Assembly (NCBI GenBank): GCA_026874595.1
Contig: CM049307.1
Coordinates: 53,608,370 to 53,672,369 of the forward strand
Origin: Sipunculus nudus
Lineage: Eukaryota; Annelida; Sipuncula; Golfingiida; Sipunculidae
Direction: 5' to 3'
Length of the DNA: 64,000 nt
A program made the position numbers and the translations under genes. The notes under the pieces are model-generated. The model ran no database searches, was not told the DNA's origin, and was given only the letters and a program-made list of their open reading frames with translations. Shown one piece after another: positions 34,160 to 48,300 of the stretch; position 1 is the stretch's first letter, and the number at the start of each line of letters is the position of its first letter.

Positions 34160-35640
34160 TGCCCCGCCTCCTTGTTCTAAAGTCACACGTGACTATTTTT
34201 TTTTTTTGGCTACGCATCGCGTTCTCTCAGAATGTCAAACTTGAAAAAATTCTTTCCACACAGCAATGTAAATATGGAGTCAGACAAGCTATGAACGTGT
34301 TTTTTCCCGGGGATCAAGGAAGGTGGAGTTACTTTGCTAATGAGAATAAAACCAGTTCTTTGCCATATTTGGAAAGTCGCCAATTAACTTCACTTGCATG
34401 GTTACTTTTCATGACCCTGCATGTGATGCCAGCAGATTTGAACGTACAGTTAGAAAAAAGGGAAAATACACCACATGTGGGACAAATAAATAATACGGTA
34501 TCCGCTGACCTTCTTAAATTGTTTCATGTTTAACACATACCCATGACCCGTTGTGTACATAAACATACACTAACTTACATACCAGTACAGGCCCGATCTT
34601 AAAAAAGCAAACAAAGAGTAATTTCAATTCTTTATTATAAAACCTGAACTCCTGTTCATTAATATCAGAACATTAATAAAATACACCAAACCTTGACGTT
34701 TAAAGCCTTATTAAAAGCGTTTCTTATTTTATTAGTTTTTATATCACTAAGGCATATTTTATACAAGCATACATTATTAGAAACTTCCGGTTATCTTCGC
34801 TTGGATGAAGTTTGAACTTCAGTCTTTCGTAGTTTGAAATGTACAGACGTTAAAGTTTGCCCTCCTATATTCTCCTTGGGTCATGCATCCAGCCTCGCAG
34901 CCGAGGTAACCACTTTAGACCTTCCATTCTACAGCTTGTGGTGTAGACCTTGGTCGGTGGTTTTCACTAATGATGAAATGAGACCTGAAATCTTGCAATC
35001 TGACCAAACACATAAACAAATGTTGTACTACGGATTCTGGGAAAACATAAAATGGTACCAAGAAACATTTATTAAAACCAGTTACCGTACACAACCAAGC
35101 CGGATACAAAAACAGATTGGGGACACATTTATAAAATAGTAAATAGTAACCTCTTTCACGATCATAGAATTTGTCAGAAACAGCCAAAATAAGATATTAT
35201 TTATTTAATGCGTATAAGTCCTTGCAAAATAAATCGCTCCTTTTCATATAAATATGACAAGCAATTTAATAATCAAATACAAAACAGATAAAAAATGAGG
35301 TTCAGTAAAAGATTTTATGAAAGAATATCAGGAAACTATTACGTATTCGATAGCCATTTAATATTTCATGTAATGCCACGGAAACGTACTTCATTTCTGC
35401 AGTAATATGCCCCTATTTCCATGCAATTATAGATACAATACTTCAATAAAACCGTTTGAACAGTCATTTTTAGAACAGAATGTGCTATACCTGTAATCTG
35501 CTCGCATAAAATACCAATAAAATATGATATAAATGTAGAACCAAACACCTGGTTAAATATTTTGAACAACTGCAAAACAGCAGGTATTATATACTGGTCA
35601 ACCCCTTGTGTATACAATCCATATTTTTGTAAAAAGAAAG
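34160..35640. other. Gene-free stretch between hairpin and SYT15-like 3' end
   Basis: AT-rich; reading frames at 34150-34533, 34834-35139 and 35366-35617 show no domain or splice support. Confidence 0.45.
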
Positions 35641-35646
35641 TGATGT

Positions 35647-35652
35647 TTTATT
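35647..35652 (-). terminator. Candidate polyadenylation signal of the SYT15-like gene
   Basis: TTTATT on the plus strand, i.e. AATAAA on the minus strand, about 390 bases after the SYT15-like stop codon. The position is plausible; no cDNA is available to confirm it. Confidence 0.4.
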
Positions 35653-36039
35653 AAAACTGCATCACACAATGACAAAAAAAATCCGGCATATATGGTCATT
35701 GAATCCCTTGCCCTTCTATACCAGTAAATAAATAGGTTATAATTCCAGTGGATGCTCGTCCATATCGTTTATATATTGTTTTACCTCTGCATAAAAGTCA
35801 GTACTAGGGGTAAAAAGGATGTAATAAAAAATATTAATTAAACCAAACTTAAAAAAAAAGTCATTTCTCAGCCGATTCAGACTCCTCAAGTTTTGAAAAT
35901 GATGTCAAGTGTATTTGATGTGTGTTGTTATCCCGGTTTCATCTTTGAAGTGCCAGGTCCGATTTTAAAAAAAAAAGAATTTTTTTTGGGAAAAATGCAT
36001 TCCCTTTTTTGGATTAAACAGGATTTTAGCAAAATCACA

Positions 36040-36368
36040 CTACGGATGCATCAGATAGTGCCATCTAGTGACAGGTGTGCGAGGCTGCGCCAGCATATCC
36101 TGCCAGTGACGTAACTCATCGCCGCGCGCATACAGGAAGGGGCCCGTAACAACCTTTCCGTAGACGCGCTGATTTTCTGTCATGCCGTCCTCGACAATCA
36201 CCAGCATGGCGACTTCCACGCTAATCGAGTCCATCTGCCTGCTGGGGATGGTAAAACTGACGGAGCCGTTAAAAGCGACCTCTGGTGACCAGAACTGCGT
36301 CTCGCTGTGCTTGGTTTTACACAAAGTCGGGCCGTTGTACAAACGAACTCTCACCCTAGATCGTAGTT
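36040..36368 (-). CDS. SYT15: SYT15-like exon 8 (rest of C2B, stop)
   Basis: Acceptor ATTTTAG|AACTA. Encodes LRSRVRVRLYNGPTLCKTKH through RWHYLMHP and TAG. Loop 3 reads VIVEDGMTENQ, lacking the aspartate pair of calcium-binding C2B domains. Confidence 0.93.
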
Positions 36369-39300
36369 CTAAAATAATAAAAATGAGCCGAAATTAACAA
36401 TAAATGTATTTTTGAATATGATTATGTTTTGGTAATATTACTTCGAAAGATTACATAATGACACATGTATAGGCCTATAACATAATGATGTAGTAGTGCC
36501 TATATTGATCCAATGTGTTTTAAAGAAAATGTCATTTAGCAGTGTATGTGAACCGATCTATATATTAAATTCATGTTCTATCTTAATTCTATCTTAAATG
36601 TTCATCTAACCAAAATAAGTTTGGTAGACCTAAATTAATGTCTACTATTAACGGCTACAACATATATGGAGATTCTTACAAATGGAGCGTGAAATTAATA
36701 TTGGACTTATACATGCTTTAGAAATCTGACGTGTCGGCAGTTAACGTTTTATATCATATGTCTTCTACTTTGCGGGAGTTACATGTCAGCAGCCAAGTAC
36801 ACAAAAGCGCCTGACACAATGCAATGAGGTGCCACTCATTTACAGATATCCGCCCATATACAACGCCGCCTTGCAGCACTTGATTCCATAAAAAATACTA
36901 CAAACTGTGCATAATATTGTTAACCAGACAAAATAACCACGAAATCTAATAGAAAAAAAAACAGATTTGCTTTATTTACCAATTTAAGTTACTTTAATTA
37001 CAACCGGCTTGTCTGAAACTCTTCCGCTTCCTGTGATAATATTAAAATTTCAATAGCTATACCGGTCATGTGATCATCACCATCCGAGAGTCTTCGCATG
37101 TTCTTTGCCCTCAGTATATGGATTCTAAGTTTTTCCGAGTTCTGCGTGTAGGTCAAAGAGAACTGTAGCTGGCCCAAATCAGACCCCTGGAAAATGGAGA
37201 AAAGTGAAAAATATATGTATTTCTTACAAAAGAAAAATTGTCTGGTTCGGTGTAAATTACATGGAAAATATAATGCGTTGCAATACGGGTTTGAAAAAAT
37301 ATCACATTGCAAAATCTGCGGATTTCGGGAACCTTTAACGTTTGAACTGTACCGTGAGTTATCTTAATTCTCACTTAAGTTATACTGTGCTCCTACCTAC
37401 CAGTTTCCTAAATTACAAGATGGCAAACTTGACAATACCTTTGTATAAATATTAGTATATTTATTTGAATTATGAAAGCAAAAAGAATCTGTTAATTTAA
37501 CAAAGCATATAGAGAGAAAAAATGTGAATTTTTTTTTAGTTTAATATTAATGACAGGATATCTCGTTACTAGTACCTATGAAACTGGCCGCGAGATGGCA
37601 GAAAAAAATATTGAGATGCCTTCTGTTAGGCCCATCAGAGCTTTCAGCCAGGGTTTTTATTCGTTACATTAATTGGTTTTCCTTATAGAAACAAACATTT
37701 TTATTTTTTTTTTTTAATTATCACGAACGTCCTGTCATCTACTACATACCTTTCCTCCTGAAACAGAGGTCGTTTTAAAATTGTAAATTTTCCCACCTGT
37801 CTTCCTCCTTCCGTCAGGTCTCTCCACAATGTTTCACTTGATGAAAGGTCCACCTCCGACAGCGGTACAAGGGCGTGGCCCAGGCAGTGACGCACGCGTC
37901 TCTTGTCTACGTCATAAACAGACAGACGCAGAGTGCGTTTTGCCACCTCCGTTTCTTCCACCTGTGACACCAAGTAGATTTAATGATAATAGAAATAATG
38001 ATTTGATGATATGTTAATCAGAACGAATAATGTCTGTCCAATATATTAAAATTGTCCTAATGAAACATTTTACCTTTCCATTTTTTGGCGTTAGATTATA
38101 TATATATATATTCCATTTTTTTTTTCATAATTTTAGCCTGCTGTTGTTGAGGGTGTTTCTAGAATGTAAGCTTCCTGGCAAATCGGAGAACTTTCATAGG
38201 CCCTGTAATCCGAAGTTCTGAACCAACCATTCCTCCGTAAAATATTTAATAGAATATGCATAACGGGATAAAATGTGTCGTTCCTATATCCCGTGAGTGC
38301 ATGGATGCGTTTCCGGTTCCGACATTTGCTATAGATCTTGGTTTTGCGTTTGTGGCCAAAAAAAGTATCAACCGAACAATTAATTAAGGATCACCCAAGC
38401 TTTAAATTCCCTTATTAATTCCAAGAACGACTGATATATGAAAATTGACACCAACAGCTAAGCAATGGATATCTTAAGCGACATGGTTACTTGCGTGTAT
38501 GTAGGCCAAATGTTATGCCCTAATTATAACCAACAGTAAATAAAAGCATGATTAAAACTACAGTAATGTGCTTTTCACGATTGTTCGTATTTTGCAATTA
38601 TCTTTATAACTGTAGTAAACCCTGTCTCATATTACCCAGAATCCTGATACAAAGTACATACACTGAAAATAAAATTTTCGTTGAATTTTGGCGAATTGTT
38701 TTTGCGGCAAACCCTCGACTCATGTGACGTCTTTTCATCCGGCAGCAGGAATACTTTCACAAACGGGTCCCTGGTGGTGCTTGTACGGTCACGCGCTGAA
38801 AATACCAATAAATTGATGATAGAAATAAATGGAAATTTGCATGCAAAGCTGTGCAATGGGATATACATAAGGTTTAATGCTTCCATGATAACATGCTTGG
38901 CCATTATTTGAAAAGTACTTGATTACTATTCAAGTACATGTGTGACATATACATGTACAATGCAAGTACTAAATAGTTTGGACCCGAATAAAAGCACCAA
39001 TTACACAAACGTCTCTCCTGAAATAATGACATGGATGGACTCACACAAATCATTTAAGGTGGCACTAACAGTCTTGTGTATGAGAAAGCCCTTGAAGATG
39101 TATGGACATGCAAAATTTCCGGCAGATATTTCAATCATAATGGGGTTTGTGCACAGATGCATGAAACCCAAAAACAATTAGAGGTGCTGCCACAAGTCTT
39201 ATATACAACTAAATTATTCGAGATGAATAATTATGCACAATTTCAGGCTGATAAATCAAATCCCTCCTGAAAAATAAGCAGTGACATAGACTGTTCAAAA

Positions 39301-41225
39301 AATATTGTGGTTGGCGCCACCAGTCTTGTATATGACAAAGCTATCCGAGATGTATAGACATGCACAATTTCAGGCTGATATATTTAATCCCTCAAGAAAA
39401 ATAAACAGGGACATACACTTTGCAAAAATCATTGTAGGTGGCAATACCAGTCTTGCGTATGAGAAAGCCATCAAAGATGGACAGGCTGATACATCTAGCT
39501 TCTCAGTCAGGTGCACTGGGATGACCAAGCTCAACTGAAGAAGGAAGTTGCACTTGAACCCAAATGAACCGAAACTAATTTGCAGGTGCAGTTGGACTCT
39601 TGACCTGTACCTGGCTGCACTGACTGAACACTAGCTTGACCTGTTGCCTTAACTGAAACAGTTGGAAGGCTGCCAAAGTTATTTATAGATACAGACAAAA
39701 TCTTGGCCTGTTGCAAAATTTGTTAACACAAACTAAAAGACTTTGGCTACAATGTTCTTTTCATGCTGACATATTCATTAGATTTTTTTTATCAAAAATA
39801 TTTAGAATAGTCCCAGGTGCGTTAAAAAAAGCAATATCAGAATACAAATATATTTTATGCATGGATTAAGCTTACACATAAGTTGGATATGGACACGAAT
39901 TATTTATGTTGCCTGTCCAGCTCTGCTGATATACCTAAAGAGCTCAGTCTGCTACCACAAAAAAATCATTAAAAACATTTTAAGTAAAGAAGCTGAAAGG
40001 GGGCTAAAATAACGAGGTTTTTGCCCGTTAAAAAAAACAGGTTGATGTAGGTGGCGCCACAAAAACCTCAATGTCAAAAATGAGTCATGAGACCAACATT
40101 TGCACAAATTTTGGTGATGCTAGCTCCTGTCGTTCTGAGATTGTTATGTTAGTATGCTTACTTGGCCAGATGCTTTAGTTTAAATTCCTGTAATTGGGCT
40201 AAAATTCATGAAACCCAAATCATTTGGACAATATTGAGAGAGCTAATCTCTGGGACCATTATTGTAAAATATTGAACGATTCGGCTGAAAGATTTCGGAG
40301 AAGAAGATTTTAAAAGTTTTTTTAGCTTTTCCCCGTAAAATGTACGTTGATGCAGGTGGTGCCATAAAAAGCTCAATTCCACATCAGTTGACATGGGACA
40401 GATTTTGCATAAAATTTAGGGATGCTAGCTTCTGCTGTTCCTAAGAAATTATGGGTTAATGTACTGATAACCCCGTACAAAAATGTCGATGCAGGTGGCG
40501 CCGCCAATACCTCAATTTCAAATAGGACTCATGTGACCAACATTTGCATAAATTTGGTGATGATAGCTCAAGCCATTTCTAAGATTGTAATTTTAGTAAC
40601 CTTTTTTGTCCAATTCACCGAAAAGCCAAAAATCACCGACATAAAACCATTCGAACAAACTTAAGAAAGATTGTTTCTGGGATTACTTCTGTGAAATATT
40701 GAAGAATTTGGCTGAACAGTTTCGGAGAAGAAGTTGCTTTTTAGCTTTTCCCAGTAAAACCTAAGCCAATGCAGATTACCAAAAAATTAAAAAGGTCTAG
40801 AGTTTGCATTTGACTGATTATTCCATAAAATTTTGCGCTGCTAGCTCTGCCGGTTTTTGAGATAGCATGGGTGAACGTAAGGACGACGGCAGACGGACGA
40901 CGCTGCGCCATCACATAAGCTCACGGGTTCGCTAAAACAACACTTCAGAATTAATAATGTAATGCTAATGAGCGGGAGTACAATTCGGTCCAGGCAAACT
41001 GGATGCGAACATATTTTTGTTTTCTGCAAATACGAATAAAGCATGTTTAATAAATACATTTCTTTATTAGTTCACGTGGTTGTCCAATGAGATATGGCAC
41101 TGCCATTGGGAGGGCTAACCATTAAAGGCCAACCATTAAAACTTATCTAACGGTACATGAAAACAAAATCTACAAGCCAGTAGGGAATTTAGTGTTTTAT
41201 AATATTTATGTGATAACAATTATAC

Positions 41226-41310
<85 letters not shown>

Positions 41311-44300
41311 GTAGGTGGAAGTTTGACGTACGTCTAAGATTCTGGACCTTGCTCAGGTGGATCTTGAGCTGCTGTAGTTTGGTGTCGTACGTCACTGAGA
41401 AGTTGATTCGACTCGGCTGCTCTTTCATATCGTCGTTATAATCATCATCATCATCATACCTGCAATAACATTTTTGTTTCTAGATATATAATCGCACGCA
41501 ACAGTCACATATTTCTCCTACATCGTAGCAATTCGTTACTCTGAGGGTACATTATATTATTTTTTTCTTCAAGTTTACAGATGTAAATAAAAATTCACAT
41601 CTTGTTCGCCTTCCTGCCGCCAGCTGGCAGTACTAGTAAGTATTGATTGACATATTGTTCGCCTTCCTGTCGCCAGCCGGCAGCGCTAGTGGGTTTTTTA
41701 CTTTCACTCGTAAGATGCCAATGCACATGTTGGCGGGGCTTGCTTGATTACCTGGAGGAATGTCAGTATTTTTTTTCGGTCAGGGTTCTGTTGTTGATCC
41801 TCGATAAAATAAAGGCCGAATAATCGGTAAAATTGATGGTATTGATTTTCGGCAAAGGATTATCAATAACATATTTCTTACAACAGAGTCTGTAAAAATT
41901 ATTCACTCGACAACAATGTTAGCAAAGATAACACATGTTCTTTCTGAAGGTTAACGTTAATTCACCTCCTCATATCCTAATATCCTCTCAAAGGTCACAT
42001 AAAGACTACGTTCCTTTAACATGCAACGTATGTTAGATATAAATGAAGTATATTTTGATCTACTTAGAGTATCATGTTATCTGCCAATATTTCTTTCTAA
42101 AGGGGTTCTGCTTACTCCTGTATATGAGTAGAAATATGCATGCACCGGGCGGCATCAATGGCGCAAAGCATTAACGTAACGGCATGCCATGTGCCGTAAA
42201 GCGCAACTTCACAAATCAATATTGTTTAAGCTTCAAACTGGTATTTCTTCTGTGTTTTTACTTTCATGTTTTTTTTTACCTTGTTCCCGAGTTATCGCGC
42301 AAGCGCAGGATCGAATATCTGTTTACATTTAATGGGGTAAATTTGAACATGATATTGTTATTTACGGTAATTACTAATTACCGCATTTGCTTATCAGCGC
42401 CATCTAGTACTCAAACGCTGAACGATTTAGAAGTTTAAGAAATTTGTCTTTTCGATAAAACATTAACTTTAATCATATTTCAGCTCAACGCAATGAAGCC
42501 TTGTGTATTCTCGTTGGCGATCCACTCAAATGGTTAAGAATATTCGATGGAATTATCCAGTTTTAATGCCTTACTCAAACGTCATATGGTTCACTAAATT
42601 AACATAAGATGGCGCTGATATGCAATAGCGGTTTACCGTAATTAATTATGAAGACATATGCTGAGGTACCCCACTGTCTTGGTAAACAGATACACGTGGG
42701 CTGTGTTTTCTCCCACACAGAGCCATAAAACAGGTAAATTAGAGATAGTAAGTCCATTTGCTGGGATGTTTTTACTGCATATTTCTACTCATGTAAAGTA
42801 TATTAAGCCAAACTGAACTAATAACGTGAGATAATACCTATATTATGGCAAATGATTATGAACCTTTAATATACTATTAGGAAGATTACTCCTTGTCAGT
42901 GGCATCGATAATCATATCGGCCCTTTCACTTAGGACCAATGACCACCAATGTTTTCCCGGTGTTCGCCTCATTGGGGCTGTTTCAATATTGTATATTTTG
43001 GGCTTCAGGTCAAAATGTACGTGTAGGCTTATATAACATGGCATTACATTTGATCAATTGTATATAATCATACTCCCAAATTAACACAACTATAACAATA
43101 TTGTTCAAACAGATCCAAGGCTTTGTAAGTGCACCTGTCCTTGTTTGATGTATAGGCCTGCATTATGGTTGATTAATATTTCGACGCTCAGGCTGATAAA
43201 ACGCGGGATGGAGCGATGTTGATCTGACACCAGACGCATATACTCGATCTATTATTCCGAGCTGTTCCGTGCAGGCGGGACATATGGAGGAAAAGATACA
43301 CTGAGCACCAACTTTGATTACCATAAAATGTTCAAGCCTCGTCCAGTATTTATAAGGTATAGGTTGAAATGACACTCCCTTAATCCTTAATGGTCTAGAG
43401 ATATGTTCACATGAATGTCATTAACCTGTAGTTTGCTTCCATTATTCGAACATCAAAGATCTACTAAAAATCAGGTATATGTGTAAGGAAAAGGGCCTTC
43501 ATAATATAAAATTTTTATATATCAGGGGTGGATCCAGGATTTTGGAAAGGGAAGGGTCAAACCCAGAACATAAGAAAGCCTAAGAAGAGGTCCCCTGATC
43601 CGGAAGAGTTTTTTTTTTTTTTGGGGGGGGGGGGGGGTCGGAGGGGCAGGGGAGTCCAGGCGCAAATAAAATTTGGTCTGAACTTCTCAAAAAAGGTTGC
43701 CGGGACCCCCCCCCCCCCCCCCCTCCCCCCCATCCCAACCGCCACAGTATCTAATAAAGATCTATATCATACTTTTCTACAAACTTTAAAGTTTGATTTT
43801 AAACCAAAAGCGGGCATACATATTGTATTTTGATATATGTATTGTAATAAAATGTATTTTAAACCATCTTTTAAAGTAATGAAAATCTACCCTGAAAGAT
43901 CATCCTTTAGGTAGAATAAGAGAAACTTCATATACATGACAAAAATTCAAATAGACAAGTGTACATCGGAAGTTATCACTGAAAAATGTTGATTATTATG
44001 TACAGTAAAACCTGTGTAATACGACCACCTGTAGGAACTGGCTAATGGCGTATTTAGTTCACAAATGGTATTATAAGACAGGTTGGTTTAACCAATGTGA
44101 ATGCTTCTGATTCACTTCATGGTGGTCTTAATAGACCAGGGGACCCATTAGACAGGTGGCCTTTCAGACAGATTCCACTCGTAAATATTATTGATGTATG
44201 TTGGGCGTGGATACAGAAGTACTGACCTGTTTAACATCCGTGATGACGTCAGACTGGACTGGTAATGTAGAGGGATGGTAAATATCCCGTCAGCCTGCTG

Positions 44301-44785
44301 TAGCGGTGACAGGGGCTGGGTGTAGTCGTCAGGCAGGGTCATGGCACGGACCAGCTTTCTCGTCTCCAAGGGTGATCCCGTGCCCGTATCCAGGCTATGA
44401 CGTTTCCCGATCTTTGGCGTTGAAGTTCTGTAGACCATTATAAACAATACTTAAGTTCAAATCATATAAAAATCAGAGACTCCGACATAAACTCCGACCT
44501 TACAGATAAGATAGGACTTCAAATAAATTGTCGATGAACCTGACCTGAACACTGGGTACCGGTTGTCGCCGACAGATGTCGTTTTGTGATAAAGATCTAT
44601 TGTGTCTGTATCTGGGTCTTGTGGGATCTATATATATGGGTACGTGGAATTTTATATGTTGGTGCTCAGCCTATCCTATCGATCCACCGAACTCTTCATG
44701 ATACCTAAACAGCATTTCTTGTAAACGACATATCATCTGAAAAAAAATACCTAAATACTACATCAACAGTTTTTCGTTACAACTA

Positions 44786-44843
<58 letters not shown>

Positions 44844-45285
44844 GGCTAGTTGGAGAAGCTTACCCTGGCAATCATACTAAATGTATTTGTACTTTAAATG
44901 ACATGTGAGCTGTCTACTCTAACTCGTCTTTTTGGTATATAGACCACGATTAACTAATACAGATAGACAATGGTCAACATAAACCCTTACAGAGGAAGCC
45001 AGTCATACTTGAATCATGTGACACTGTCTCAAATGGGGAATTTACGGTCCTAAATGTACGGAATATGAAACTCTTAAATTGTCTGTGACCTTAGGATACT
45101 GCTGAAATCACGGGGACTCAAAATGGACTATATAGATTTCATGTTGTGATGCACATGTTCAGTTCAATACCATACAGCTGGTATTGCACGCCAAAAGCAC
45201 AAGCCTACGTTCGGAGAACTTGCAATACTGGGTGACATATAGTGTTACATATGGTACAAATATCAGACATATGATGGGTCTCAGA

Positions 45286-45331
<46 letters not shown>

Positions 45332-48300
45332 GAATACGTACCGCATACGCATATATAGTTTCATGAAAAAAGCTGTATATGCGCACGAAACACATATACT
45401 TACTGACTACGCATATATGAAATGCCACCTTAATGCTCCTCAAAATTAAACCAGCATTATCAGTAAAAAAACTTTTATTGAATAAAACTATAGATTGCAA
45501 GCTTGTATACGAACCTTGTGGTAGGAGCCGATTTGGAGCTGTTAGAGCCCGCAAGTTCCTTGAATTCATCGCCAAGGAATTCACCTTTCCGCCGACGGCA
45601 GCGCCGCAAAGCGAGTACTACCAGAACTAGGATGAGTGCTAGTCCTCCCACGCAGAGTCCGATGGTTATGCCCAAACGCTGCCCTGGAACAGTATCATAT
45701 CATAAATTGTATGTATTTAATATATGGTTACATCACAAAAGAACTATAGAATACATGATCTAACATTATGCAAGGAAACTTATGTTCAGTAAGGTCAGTA
45801 TACTGTACACCTCGTTTTTTTTTGTTCTCATATATTGAGAAATTCTCGAATTCGGAATTTTGTTTCATTGATCTTTTCTCGCAAACTCACATGTGCCGGG
45901 CTGACCAGATCTTATAATAAGGACCGTTTTGTTTAAATAACATATACTGCATTCGCATGCACAGGGCCAAAAATTTCAGGTGGCCCAGTTTGATAAAAAA
46001 ATAAAGAATAAAGTTAAAAAAACAAGCAAAGTAGTCAACAGTAAAATAACAGAAATGTAAAATTATAATTCTGTCATGGAGCAGAAATACTTAATATCAA
46101 AGAGGAGGAGTTGACCATAACGTGAATGTGATTATTAGATACGTTTCCCTGTATCTAACAAAAGTGGCAGTTTCATTTTGATGTTGACACATATTGTAAT
46201 TTACAATGATACCATTGGTCCATTCTTCGTACATTTCACAGTTTTATTTGCTGACTGTGGTCTCTTGACCCTAATCACCCGAAATATGGCTATCAGGAAT
46301 TCATTATGTGCTAAATGGTACATTAAACATATTGGCAGTATTTGTCCTCAATAAATGTTTCCCGAATCAATACCCTCGATTATCCGTCATCTTCTCCTAC
46401 CGCAGATAGCAATTGTGATGCTGATCCGTGATGTTTCCGAAAAACCGGGGTTATACTGCATTGGTATCCAACTGATCTATCAAAGATATCTGACTATATA
46501 CACTTGCAGCCAAGGATAAAGCCAAACGGTTTCATGCCGTATAGAGACTCTCACTTGGACTCGTGGGTACACTGGACTTGGTCTTGTACTCAGACTACGA
46601 GATTGGGACTCGAAAAATAAGGCCAAATCCATTTCGAGATATTTGTATTGGACTCGTATCCGGGTTCCACACGACTGGGACTCGGGAAGAATGGACTTGG
46701 ACTCAAACCTGAAGAATAAAGACTTGGATTTGAACTCGAGTTGCCTGGACTCGGACTTGCATTCGGACTCGGATATAGTACTTAGTGAGGACTCAACAGC
46801 GTCACCGCGGCGTAGCACAAGGATTCACTGTGACTTGCATGATCTATTTTTTCAAAAATGGGCGACCTAAACAGTATATACAGTCGGTCCTGCTTAATTG
46901 TATATCGTATAATTGTATATCCCGTTTAATTGTATAAAATAATGAAAACTTAAACCTTTTTCTATGTCTTCTTTATAAAATTCTCCGGTTATATGAAGAT
47001 CTGATAAATTTATATATCGGGTAATTGTAATAGTAAAATCCGTCCATCATGCACGACAATCCCGGATATTCATGTGCGACAAAGGTCTCACGGACTGCTG
47101 ACCGCCCGGTGCCCTAATTAGCCTTTGATATCGCTCGCCCGACAGGTTTGAAGGGTTACCTCCTGGACCACTGACCACTCTTTCTTCTAATTAGCCTTTG
47201 ATATGACTCGAGTCATCGGCTGAAATGGTTCCCCTCCTTGATTACATGCGTAATTAAATGTGTGTTTGATGCGTTAAATCTACACGTGCTCTCCGGAAAA
47301 CTGTTACAGGGAAGGTTGCATTATAAAACACGGGATACGCTATAAACATGGTCTTTTATTCGAGAGCATTATACCTGTATGGTCAATCGGTGAATATGTT
47401 TTATAATTCATAATAAAATCCGTATGGAAAACAGTATCGATGCGTTTTTTTTATAGTTAATTCGAAGTATGAATCTGTATTTTGCTAGCCTTTCGGGCCT
47501 CTCACCTTATTGACCTTTGACATTTACGTTATCGGTATGCAGCCAGCCATGCACACTGCGTAGGATCGTACTCGCAATGGTTTTGAGTAGAAACGATCTC
47601 TGGCGGAAGGATTACGTTTTCCAGAAACTTCTTTTTTTAAGACCACACACGAACAGGTTAACGTACAGAAAGTATTTTTAAAAGTAAAAAAAAAAATTCG
47701 TGTTCCAGAAATCGAAATCTTTCAGGAATCTTGCTAAACTTCGTGACAGTTGACACATTCACGTGTTCGTTAAGCTGTCAGCCATTTTGCAGGATTGCTT
47801 TTAATAGATAACATACAGGTGAATGCACCGTAATTCTTTATCACTTGAGCTGAAACAAATAAAATGTTTTATGATAAATCAAAATCCTTAAGGAATCGTA
47901 TTAAACCTTTGACAACATTTGATTTATTCACGTGATCGGTAAGCTGTCAGCCCTTGGCAGTGAGATCGTTTTTTTATCAATAATAAAATCAAACAGGGGA
48001 ATATACTGTATTTTTCCGTAGAAAGTGTAGAAATTATAAATAAATAAAATATATGAAATAATTAATTGAAATATCATTCACTGAAAATTCCAAAACAGAT
48101 GATTCAGAACAATCTTAATAATACCAGAAACACACGCAAGCCATCCGATGGCAGTTCATTGTATTATAGTGACGGCTACAACCTTGAAGATTAACACCCC
48201 GTGTATTTGAATAGCCCGCTTAAATGAATATTATCGGTTGACAAATACTATATTCAGTTAAACGGGACCGATTTCTATCGTACTGATATACATGAGTGTA

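Noticed and set aside
34150-34533. 127-residue plus-strand frame beginning in the hairpin
   Set aside because: No recognisable domain, no homologous features, and the start lies at a repeat boundary.
46480-46870. Ser/Glu/Lys-rich frame resembling a low-complexity protein
   Set aside because: Derived from a GGACTC-type hexamer repeat; no extension or splice support.
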